This document shows positions 60,301-64,000 of a DNA stretch of 64,000 nt, one piece after another. The translations under genes were made by a program, and so were the position numbers. The notes under the pieces are model-generated. The model did no database searches. It had not been told where the DNA came from and worked only from the letters and a program-made list of their open reading frames with translations. This stretch comes from Chamaelirium japonicum. Its lineage: Eukaryota > Streptophyta > Magnoliopsida > Liliales > Melanthiaceae. The stretch lies in contig OX393553.1 in assembly GCA_947650365.1 (NCBI GenBank), positions 62,743,055 to 62,807,054 of the forward strand, read 5' to 3'. The first letter of the stretch is position 1. The number at the start of each line of letters is the position of its first letter.

Positions 60301-61630
60301 TAAAATTTTTTTTTTTTTTTTTTTTTGGGGGGGGGGGGGGGGGAGGGGGGTTCGGATTTTTTTTTTTCTCAACCGGTATCAGTCCGTATCGACCTGTACC
60401 GGTACGTACCGGTCGGTACATACCGGTTCGGAGCCGACCGATACCGTGATTTTAAACCTTGCTTGATGGTCCTTTGTGGTAATTATATAGTATCGAATTT
60501 CATGAGCAAGACTACTCACTTCAAGGTATTCGATTGTCTGCTCTCCCCATGAAATCGCAACTCAAGCTCCACATCATTTTAAGAGGCTCCACTTGACACT
60601 TGAGGGTAGGGGTTTGCACTTCGCACCTTAAGCATGAGCCATATGACCTACTTCTCAGGAATGCGGTCGGTAAATTGAAAAAGAAAACTATACTATTGAT
60701 TGTTCAGGACGACAGAGATAGGTCATTGAGTTATTTATGGAAATCTTCTCAATCGAGAAAGCAAAGAATCAAAAACTCGTGATCAAGTCTGTGTCAGCGG
60801 AAACAATGTCACATGTAATCTTGCATATGATAACTCCATCAAAGGAAAGTTTGGTGTTTCCTCAAATGATCTTGTAAAAGTTTTTTTTACTGCTGATTGA
60901 ATTTTATTGCCCTGCACTATCTGGCTTTTAATTTAACTTTTTACTTCTCCAGGACAAACGATAGCTTCTCGTGCAAAAAAGGAGTTGAAGGCGAAAGACT
61001 AGTACAATCACTGAATAAAGGCAGTCATTTAATGCACTAATCTGTGACTCGTATGGAGCATAGATATTATGCTCGTTTTAGTTGGATTGGCTAAACTTCC
61101 AATTTCCTAGATAAATGAGTTTCGCATCTCCATAAAGATGAATGACCAAGTAACTACACGGTGGGTTGGAATCCAGAAAAAACAATTTTATATAGAGCTA
61201 TCAGTTGCCCCTACCTCCCTATCACACCAACTTAAATCATGTAGGCAGGTCCATGTGGCTCCTTGCTAGCCACATAATGACATAAGTGAATTAGAAAAAC
61301 TCTTCCCCGCACAAAAACAAGAACCCAAATTTTAAGCTATGATTTCAATGTTGTAGTTATGCACAGAGAACTATTTTATATACCTGAAGTGTCCAAATTC
61401 CCTTAGGTCCACGAAAATCAGGAATACCACAAGAAGTTGAAATCCCTGCCCCTGTGAATGCCACCAGATGTCTACTCTGCAACCACAAAGGATGAACACT
61501 CCAAACACGTAATATGAGAGCCATGCAACTTACAAAATACTAAATATCCTCAAGTCCAAGAAACAAGTCATACGGTTGTCACAGACTAACGGTCTCAAAC
61601 CTTTTGTATGATCATGGCAAGCTCTTCAAT
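14793..61630 (-). CDS. SRT1: SRT1-type NAD-dependent protein deacetylase (SIRT6-like), 13 exons in window
   Basis: Sirtuins remove acyl groups from lysines using NAD; plant SRT1 is nuclear and deacetylates histone H3 (H3K9ac in rice). I assembled 13 minus-strand exons with GT-AG borders and matching phases, 1305 nt in all. The 434 window-coded residues contain the NAD loop [15 protein letters not shown] (19-33), QNVDSLH (81-87), the catalytic H101 in ELHGNSF, zinc ligands C109, C112, C134 and C139, [13 protein letters not shown], then the plant SRT1 C-terminal region with NFSDGCGC. Exon ends agree with SRT1 order from memory. The first coding exon (~33 residues, normally starting MSLGYAEKLS) is not in the window. 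Full length would be ~467 aa, near the usual 470-480. No stop or frameshift: likely functional. Promoter not visible. Confidence 0.95.
15084..16547 (-). other. SRT1 intron 12 with a short LTR and primer-binding site
   Basis: 1464 nt. A plus-strand LTR-like segment (about 15171-15381, TGTGTCGG to CTCTCTCACA) with TATATATA is followed by GGTATCAGAGC at 15383-15393, complementary to initiator tRNA-Met as in copia and TRIM elements. The segment after it (to about 15500) is leader-like. No second LTR was found; the rest is unassigned. Confidence 0.5.
16548..16650 (-). CDS. SRT1: SRT1 window exon 12
   Basis: One hundred three nt. Completes the Arg codon and encodes [14 protein letters not shown], then [20 protein letters not shown], a signature of plant SRT1 C-termini. 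Acceptor TTATTAG, donor CAG|GTGAGA. The intron to exon 11 is 120 nt. Confidence 0.95.
16771..16838 (-). CDS. SRT1: SRT1 window exon 11
   Basis: Sixty-eight nt. Encodes [16 protein letters not shown] then QPFYLK and two bases of an Arg codon. Acceptor GAGCTAG, donor AAG|GTATCT. Confidence 0.92.
17995..19050. repeat. Tandem repeats of about 250 bp
   Basis: Three close copies start ACAATAGCATAG at 18303, 18554 and 18804 (periods 251 and 250). A more diverged copy precedes them from about 17995, sharing CTATTGTTAACTT and GGCTACACCACAC-type segments. All contain GTTTGTACAATATGTATACT or a variant. Non-coding. Confidence 0.85.
19051..20427. repeat. TIR-like start plus GA-rich and ATGTTGTAGAGAG-rich DNA
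   Basis: CTATGGTTTTGAAACTCGGT with CGATAC motifs lies at about 19320-19435, resembling the left end of an hAT-like element; no right end was found. A purine tract (about 19553-19700) and a stretch of ATGTTGTAGAGAG-like phrases (19740-20000) follow. GGAACATGCATTGCACGTTCC at about 20048 is palindromic. Confidence 0.45.
20436..22347. mobile_element. hAT-like element, GGTTTCGG ends, with an internal duplication
   Basis: Flanked by a perfect 8-bp duplication ATATAAAC (20428-20435 and 22348-22355). The left end has repeated GGTTTC; the right end has GAAACGG and CAGTTTCAG and closes AAACCTTG. Inside, a segment of roughly 600-660 bp is present twice (from about 20766 and from about 21440), each starting near GTGCCTGTCGGCA and including TATAATCGATCAATCACA. 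No transposase was seen, so it is non-autonomous. Confidence 0.65.
22356..23114. other. AT-rich body before the Helitron-like terminus
   Basis: Rich in ATGTTATAGAGAG-like phrases similar to 19740-20000. It may be the body of a non-autonomous Helitron; the 5' TC end was not identified. Confidence 0.3.
23115..23142 (+). mobile_element. Helitron-like 3' terminus
   Basis: A hairpin (GGCACGT / ACGTGCC, arms at 23115-23121 and 23127-23133) is followed nine bases later by CTAG and then T. Helitrons end with a short hairpin, then CTRR, and insert between A and T. Confidence 0.6.
23590..23840 (+). pseudogene. Copia RNase H C-terminal remnant
   Basis: Across frameshifts the plus strand reads [18 protein letters not shown] and then, in another frame, [18 protein letters not shown]. 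These fit the end of copia polyproteins (TKHIE-type and ADxFTKxL-type motifs). Stops and frame changes show decay. The reverse-strand ORF over it is a shadow. Confidence 0.6.
24302..24384 (-). CDS. SRT1: SRT1 window exon 10
   Basis: Eighty-three nt. Completes a Lys codon, then encodes [18 protein letters not shown] and PLPFVKSVE. Acceptor TTGCAG, donor GAG|GTAGAA. This starts the plant-specific region C-terminal to the catalytic core. Confidence 0.93.
24691..25314. repeat. 315-bp tandem duplication ending in a MITE arm
   Basis: Copies start TGAAATGAATCCAAACAGCT at 24691 and 25006. Both end in (TA)n(GA)n and the left arm of the GTGTCGCACCGCAGCC hairpin MITE. In copy 1 the arm stops at CCGATGCAC and abuts copy 2; in copy 2 the MITE continues into its right arm. 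Confidence 0.9.
25263..25350. mobile_element. Hairpin MITE, second full copy
   Basis: Left arm GTGGCGTGCGGTGTCGCACC and right arm GCATGCGACACCGCACACCGC fold back on each other. It lies between (TA)n(GA)n and (ATT)n microsatellites, the same setting as 11735-11858. Confidence 0.75.
25351..25384. repeat. (ATT)n microsatellite
   Basis: About 11 ATT units joining the hairpin MITE to the next foldback element. Confidence 0.95.
25388..25774. mobile_element. Foldback element with nested sub-repeats
   Basis: Starts GTTCTCCTAAGGGACGTACC and ends TCCCTTAGGAGAAC. Each arm contains CCTCTAGGT next to an AATTTATAA-like motif, and an inner inverted copy, the same layout as 12033-12432 but a different sequence. 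A GT microsatellite follows on the right. Confidence 0.75.
25797..26692. mobile_element. TIR element with a GC-rich interior
   Basis: Left end ATATAGGCTGACAGCCTATT and right end ATGGGCTGCCAGCCCATACC form imperfect TIRs, with a shared ATTAGCCATTCGAT-like inner part. The interior (about 25910-26570) is GC-rich, unlike the AT-rich intron, and has an inverted repeat centred near 26097. Reverse-strand ORFs of 84-155 codons there look compositional. A TA microsatellite abuts the right end. Confidence 0.55.
26693..26773. repeat. (TA)n microsatellite
   Basis: About 80 bp of TA at the right edge of the preceding element. Confidence 0.95.
27020..27950. repeat. Diverged tandem repeat split by a GGACACG-rich insertion
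   Basis: Repeats of about 130 bp carrying TTTAAGCACCCCTTTGCACA and GGTTTCCCTTATATCAAA occur at about 27040-27175 and 27775-27905, with a partial third. Between them, about 27176-27775, is a segment starting AAGAAGCACGGACACGGACA and ending in GTGTCGGACACGGACACG and GTGTCGGTACTTC, like the elements at 41277 and 46890. Its target duplication is unclear. Confidence 0.55.
28321..28414 (-). CDS. SRT1: SRT1 window exon 9
   Basis: Ninety-four nt. Encodes [18 protein letters not shown] then [13 protein letters not shown] and one base of the next codon. Acceptor GATCAG. Two donors overlap (AAAAA|GTAAGG and AAG|GTGAAC); the first was chosen because only it keeps phase with the next exon. Confidence 0.93.
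28415..32109 (-). other. SRT1 intron 8, 3695 nt
   Basis: 28415-29399 shows nothing recognisable. 29400-31690 contains RTE-type LINE remnants. 31691-32109 shows nothing recognisable. Confidence 0.7.
29400..31690 (-). pseudogene. RTE-clade LINE remnant
   Basis: Minus-strand fragments occur in LINE order. An endonuclease piece at 31674-31492 ([32 protein letters not shown]) comes first. Next is a reverse-transcriptase piece near 30610 ([17 protein letters not shown]). The C-terminal part is at 29798-29607 ([28 protein letters not shown]) and continues out of frame near 29540 ([11 protein letters not shown]). Many stops and frameshifts. The unrelated-looking stretch at about 29880-30540 may be a later insertion. 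It lies in the same orientation as the host gene. Confidence 0.75.
32110..32163 (-). CDS. SRT1: SRT1 window exon 8
   Basis: Fifty-four nt, phase 0/0, encoding [18 protein letters not shown]. Acceptor TCTGCAG, donor AAG|GTATCC. Confidence 0.95.
32164..33060 (-). other. SRT1 intron 7, 897 nt
   Basis: AT-rich, with a short (TA)n tract near 32416-32440. Nothing else recognised. Confidence 0.7.
33061..33139 (-). CDS. SRT1: SRT1 window exon 7
   Basis: Seventy-nine nt. The first base completes the Ser of GTS. Encodes [18 protein letters not shown] then QIVIVNLQ, a conserved strand-loop of the Rossmann fold. Acceptor GTGCAG, donor CAG|GTGGTC. Separated from exon 6 by the largest intron, 10,679 nt. 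Confidence 0.96.
35518..36626 (+). pseudogene. Copia gag and protease-region remnants
   Basis: 35518-35844 encodes a gag-like stretch ([40 protein letters not shown]) of the UBN2 type. 36423-36626 holds [12 protein letters not shown] at the place of the protease DSGA motif; the catalytic Gly-Ala is not seen. Stops and frame changes separate them. Confidence 0.6.
36741..39795 (-). mobile_element. Minus-strand LTR element, internally shortened
   Basis: Two direct repeats begin TGATGTAGG at 36741 and 38989 and share several hundred bases. On the minus strand the copy at 38989 is followed by TGGTATCAGAGCAAT (38985-38971), a tRNA-Met primer-binding site, so it is the 5' LTR. The 3' LTR (38070 to 36741, 1330 bp) has TGATG/CATCA ends. 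Only ~0.9 kb lies between them, too short for pol. Text before the 3' LTR reads like gypsy C-terminal sequence (AAGGATGAGTTTTTCGTAG). The outer ~530 bp of the 5' LTR seems lost near 39795. Confidence 0.65.
41277..42435. mobile_element. hAT-like element, CGGATACGG ends
   Basis: 1159 bp. TIRs CTATGAAGCACGGATAC / CTAAGAAGCACGGATAC; flanks CTGACGCG (41269-41276) and CCGACGCG (42436-42443) match at 7/8. Both ends are arrays of GGATACGG-type motifs. A ~143-bp foldback MITE (about 41598-41741, GGATAAATTGCAC / GGGTAAATTACAC) is nested inside. A GC-rich segment follows at 41800-42060. Confidence 0.7.
42821..43556. mobile_element. hAT-like element, CATAGTCACCAA ends
   Basis: 736 bp with TIR CATAGTCACCAA at both ends and a perfect 8-bp duplication CTAGCAAT (42813-42820 and 43557-43564). 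A second inverted repeat (ACCAAATTCGGCGTTTT) lies near 42933-42990. No transposase. It ends 255 bp from SRT1 window exon 6. Confidence 0.8.
43819..43898 (-). CDS. SRT1: SRT1 window exon 6
   Basis: Eighty nt, starting in phase 0 and ending after two bases of a Ser codon. Encodes [15 protein letters not shown] then [11 protein letters not shown], part of the nucleotide-binding fold. Acceptor CTTGCAG, donor TAG|GTAATA. Confidence 0.96.
45932..47806. mobile_element. hAT-like element, ATATTTCG ends, copy 1 (interrupted)
   Basis: Ends CAAGGTTCGAAAT and TTTTTTGTACCTTG. Flanks CTAAAATG (45924-45931) and CTGAAATG (47807-47814) match at 7/8. Without the inserted 46890-47623 element and its duplicated 8 bp it measures 1133 bp, close to the 1124 bp of copy 2. 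A poly-G run lies near 46674-46686. Confidence 0.8.
46890..47623. mobile_element. hAT-like element, CGGACACTC ends, nested
   Basis: 734 bp. Ends CTAGGAAGCATGGACAC and GTGTCAGTGCTTCTTAG, with a perfect 8-bp duplication GTTGGTAC (46882-46889 and 47624-47631). It interrupts copy 1 of the ATATTTCG element. Related to the elements at 27176 and 41277 by its terminal AAGCA(C/T)GGA. Confidence 0.85.
48832..48895. repeat. (CT)n microsatellite
   Basis: About 60 bp of CT. Confidence 0.95.
50724..50832 (-). CDS. SRT1: SRT1 window exon 5: second zinc Cys pair
   Basis: One hundred nine nt, starting with the last base of the split Glu codon. Encodes [18 protein letters not shown], then CSNLKC (zinc ligands), then [10 protein letters not shown]. 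Acceptor ATGAAG, donor GAG|GTCAGT. Confidence 0.96.
50884..51290. mobile_element. MITE with ~75-bp TIRs containing CTACTCCATGGAGTAG
   Basis: Left end GGGTAGCCTACTCCATGGAG and right end CTCCATGGAGTAGAGTAGGC are imperfect inverted copies extending through the CCACATG(T)GGCACTTTT-like inner part. The palindrome CTACTCCATGGAGTAG occurs inside each TIR. Confidence 0.75.
51272..51407. repeat. Perfect 34-bp inverted repeat around (TA)n
   Basis: Arms 51272-51305 (CTACTGGCCTCTCTGGATGT...) and 51374-51407 are exact reverse complements; the 68-bp loop is TA only. The left arm overlaps the MITE end, so the right arm looks like a second, truncated element end facing it. Confidence 0.9.
51489..51589 (-). 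CDS. SRT1: SRT1 window exon 4: catalytic histidine and first zinc Cys pair
   Basis: One hundred one nt. Encodes [16 protein letters not shown], then AELHGNSF with the catalytic His, then CLSC. It ends with two bases of a Glu codon. Donor GA|GTAGGT; the in-frame TAG formed by the donor shows the exon must end there. CLSC replaces the CPSC I recall as usual. Confidence 0.95.
52729..53852. mobile_element. hAT-like element, ATATTTCG ends, copy 2
   Basis: 1124 bp, CAAGGTTCGAAAT to TTTTGTACCTTG, with a perfect 8-bp duplication GTGGCAGA (52721-52728 and 53853-53860). It aligns with copy 1 along its length (GATAGTCATAAAC(C/T)AAGTAT, TATTTGCTTATTTA). The right end is a dense array of CGAAATATCGCGATATTTCG motifs. 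No ORF for a transposase. Confidence 0.88.
55485..56295 (+). repeat. GC-rich LTR-like or leader-like region
   Basis: Resembles 63325-63780 in layout: GATGGGATCAAAAGAAAGCC or variant, AACCCTAACC(C), a CCCCCTC-rich block, then GAAACCCTAAT and a TC-rich leader. No terminal repeats were located. Confidence 0.35.
57061..57180 (-). CDS. SRT1: SRT1 window exon 3
   Basis: One hundred twenty nt, phase 0/0, 40 codons beginning [19 protein letters not shown] and ending [10 protein letters not shown]. Acceptor GATGCAG, donor CAG|GTAATG. The final Gln starts the QNVD motif completed by the next exon. Confidence 0.97.
57181..61383 (-). other. SRT1 intron 2, 4203 nt
   Basis: Contains the 284-bp hAT-like element at 60178. 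The rest (57181-60169 and 60470-61383) is AT-rich with no recognised gene or element. Confidence 0.7.
60178..60461. mobile_element. hAT-like element, ACCGGTACCG ends
   Basis: 284 bp with a perfect 8-bp duplication CTTGATGG (60170-60177 and 60462-60469). Ends CAGGGTTATAAATCTCGG and CGTGATTTTAAACCTTG. Both halves are arrays of ACCGGTAC, CCGTATCGG and GGCCGGTACC motifs. The centre is a T run followed by a G run (about 60307-60350). Confidence 0.85.
61384..61476 (-). CDS. SRT1: SRT1 window exon 2: NAD-binding loop
   Basis: Ninety-three nt, phase 0/0. Encodes [17 protein letters not shown] followed by [14 protein letters not shown], the cofactor-binding loop of sirtuins. Acceptor GGTTGCAG, donor CAG|GTATAT. 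The intron to exon 1 is only 124 nt. Confidence 0.97.
61601..61630 (-). CDS. SRT1: SRT1 window exon 1
   Basis: Thirty nt, phase 0 at both ends, encoding [10 protein letters not shown]. Acceptor AACTGCAG, donor AAG|GTTTGA. It is a micro-exon and was accepted because it joins in frame to exon 2 and matches the family segment just before the NAD loop. Confidence 0.85.
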
Positions 61631-64000
61631 CTGCAGTTCATGTATCAAAGTAGAAGATCTCAGAATTTAGAAAAACAGAAGCGAAACTCCAGTTTCAAAC
61701 CAATAAATATTATACAAGTCTAAAGAATAATATATTCTACTTAAATCAGTAAGTTTATTAATTATAGTAAATGAAAATGTTAGGCAATATATTGTAATTG
61801 CATTAGTTATTTTATTGATGAAAATAAACAAAAATTATGATGTATCTAGCATGAGAATTGATGTACTCTGGCAGGTAACCAACATTAGAAACCAATTCTG
61901 TCCCAGAATGAGAATCAGATTTTTTTCTGAAATGCAAAGTGGCTGGTAATATCACAAATAATCAATACGTTTAAAAGGTGGTAGCTAGGAGGAAGGTATA
62001 AAAGACCTTGCCCACCAAGAGCAAACAATTACAAAGCCCTCCCTAAACTTGTTATCAGGGAACTATGTAGCCATCAATATGCAAGTCCAACCAAAACAAC
62101 CCCCCAAAACCCAAGGTTTGACATTCGGAGTTTGGTTTCAAGGTCGGCATGTGCCAAAAACGGAACATTTCAGTCGTTTTGGCTTCAGGTTTAGCTGTTC
62201 AGCCAAAACTAGTAATGACAAATTTTAAATAGTCGAATATTAAAAATCAGAAAACAAAGGTAATCAAAATTTATACCAGTACTATGACTTAGCTACTATG
62301 CAACTTTGTGCTGCATAAAAAAAGTAAATATGTTTTTCTAGTTTGGATGAAAATTAAATTTATAAGAACGGTGAAGTATAACAATCGTCTACCAAGTCAA
62401 AGCAGTATATCTTAGTAATATGGTTAACCACCATCAATAGCAACTATAAAGTCATGAACTTTACCTCTCAAAAAAAAATTTCATAAACTTAGTGATGCTA
62501 CTACAATGTGGATCAAAGCAAGCTGTAATCAAAATATGAACCAAATAGCTACCACATAAAAGATATATAACACATGTTGGACAAAAGCTTAGGTGTGGAC
62601 GGTTGACCACAATGCTTGTATTCTTAGTCCCAAAATATTCTTACCCTACAATCTCATGATCATGTATTACAAAGATATAAACATGAGTACAAGATTCGAA
62701 CACTTGGCTATACGTTTCAGACACAACGTGAGACAAAAAGTAGGTTTCGATGGCATGTTCAACCTTTGAATAAAAACTAAATTTAATATTTATTATGTGG
62801 TGTAGGATAGGGGGGGCACAAAAATAAATGATTCGCTCTAAAAACACTAGGGGGGAAAGGATAAATATGTGCTTGCTGGATCGATGCATGGATGGTATGG
62901 TTGGATTGGGCTCGAGAAATTTTTCGATTTGGATATATGGTTTGTCAGGATTAATTGATTAAATGAGCGGATAAGAAGTTATGGGCTGTGGAAGGTTAAA
63001 GGTTTTATGTTACCATCCTACAATGCTGATGCAGACGAGCCCTACGTGCAGATTTTCACAACTGATGGCGTATTTTTATTCCCTACGGAGATCCAGGAAG
63101 CCGATCGCCAATCCGTCTGCATCAGTGGAAAGCTCGTTCGATTATCTAAGACTTTGGTTTTTATTTTCTGTCGATCCGACTGACGGATCTTCAGTTATTT
63201 ATGTTTTATTTTCTGGTTTGGGTAGGTGCGAGCCATGTTCGCATCCGGTTCGAGCCACAGATGCCGAACTGACTCGTTTCTATGTTTGGTTTTTAGCCGT
63301 AGGATCTTAAGTCATTTTAGATCTTAATGGATGAGATTCAAAGGGAGTCCAAAAACCCTAAAAACCCTAACCAAACCCCTCCTCACCCGGCCGGCCGGCC
63401 CTCTCCCTCTTTGCCGCGCGGACGCCTCTCTTTCTTTCCTTTTTTTTCTTTTGTTGTTCCTTGCCTATAAAGCTATGCAAACCCTAATTGAACGGAGATG
63501 ATGAATATTGAATTGAAACCCTAGAGCGGAGAAGCGGGATCGCTTGTTCGACGTCTCATCCGAAGAATCATCTTGCTTCCAGTCTTCTTCTTCCCTCCGC
63601 AAGCTTCTACCTCGTCACCACGCCTTCGTCTACGACTTCGCGGGAGATCGACGCGGAGATCATCCATCCTCCAAAGATCAAATCGTCTCGGCTTCTTCAT
63701 CCTTTTCTTCCGGACCACGCCTCCTCTTCCGCCCCTTCATCTGCAACAACGGAGCCTCTAATAGCGGCCAGCATTGACCAAAGCACGGTTTGAATCGTCT
63801 CTCGATATTTTCATGTGATAAATCTTCCCTTTCAATCCGGCCTATTACTGAATTTAAATTAGGGTTTCCAATTAATTGGCTTCTGAAGAATCTCATCCAT
63901 TAGGTTTTATCGCTTAGATATATGCTTGTTCTTTGAGACTTTTGGCTTATTTATTTGAGATTGTGTTAGTCTTTATTGCTGGAATTGTTTATTAAATCTG
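61631..64000. other. Upstream SRT1 intron sequence and GC-rich repeat-like region
   Basis: No match to the expected first SRT1 exon was found here, so it should lie beyond base 64000 on the minus strand. 61631-63300 is AT-rich and featureless to me. 63325-63780 is GC-rich with a CCGGCCGGCCGG run, a TATAAA at about 63467 and TC-rich leader sequence on the plus strand, similar in layout to 55485-56295. Short ORFs there look compositional. Confidence 0.4.

Noticed and set aside
61631-64000. Search for the first SRT1 exon
   Set aside because: No minus-strand stretch matching the expected N-terminus (MSLGYAEKLS-like, GMPE-like) was found, so it is placed outside the window.

Overview
This is nuclear DNA from a flowering plant with a transposon-rich genome. 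The signs are GT-AG introns of up to 10.7 kb, Tat-type Ty3/gypsy, copia and RTE-LINE remnants, many small terminal-inverted-repeat (TIR) elements and long (TA)n and (CT)n microsatellites. The species cannot be fixed. A lysine-rich stretch in the sirtuin gene resembles the rice protein as I recall it better than the Arabidopsis one, a weak hint of a monocot.

The one host gene I can support is on the minus strand. It is an SRT1-type (SIRT6-like) NAD-dependent deacetylase, reconstructed from 13 exons between 61630 and 14793. The exons total 1305 nt (434 codons plus stop), keep phase throughout, all have GT-AG borders, and retain the GAGIS NAD motif, the catalytic His and the four zinc-binding Cys. 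About 33 N-terminal residues, normally on an upstream exon, lie beyond base 64000. The gene therefore exceeds 46.8 kb, and 97% of it is intron.

Layout. 1-8029: the 3' part of a Tat-lineage LTR retrotransposon (integrase, antisense ORF with a probable 94-nt intron, ~2.0 kb 3' LTR). 8030-11660: tandem 5S rRNA 5'-end fragments, a 36-bp minisatellite and LTR debris. 11660-13600: foldback and hAT-like elements among TA, CT and GATA microsatellites. 13600-14790: no recognised gene. 14793-61630: SRT1, whose introns hold hAT-like elements with 8-bp target duplications, a copia element interrupted by other insertions, an RTE LINE, a Helitron end, foldback MITEs and tandem repeats. 61631-64000: upstream intron sequence and a GC-rich repeat-like region.

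Besides SRT1, all recognisable coding sequence is transposon-derived and broken. Several non-autonomous elements share one design: short TIRs, 8-bp target duplications and ends built from reiterated short motifs, with a different motif in each family. This and the intron-containing antisense ORF are the most noteworthy patterns after the sirtuin gene.
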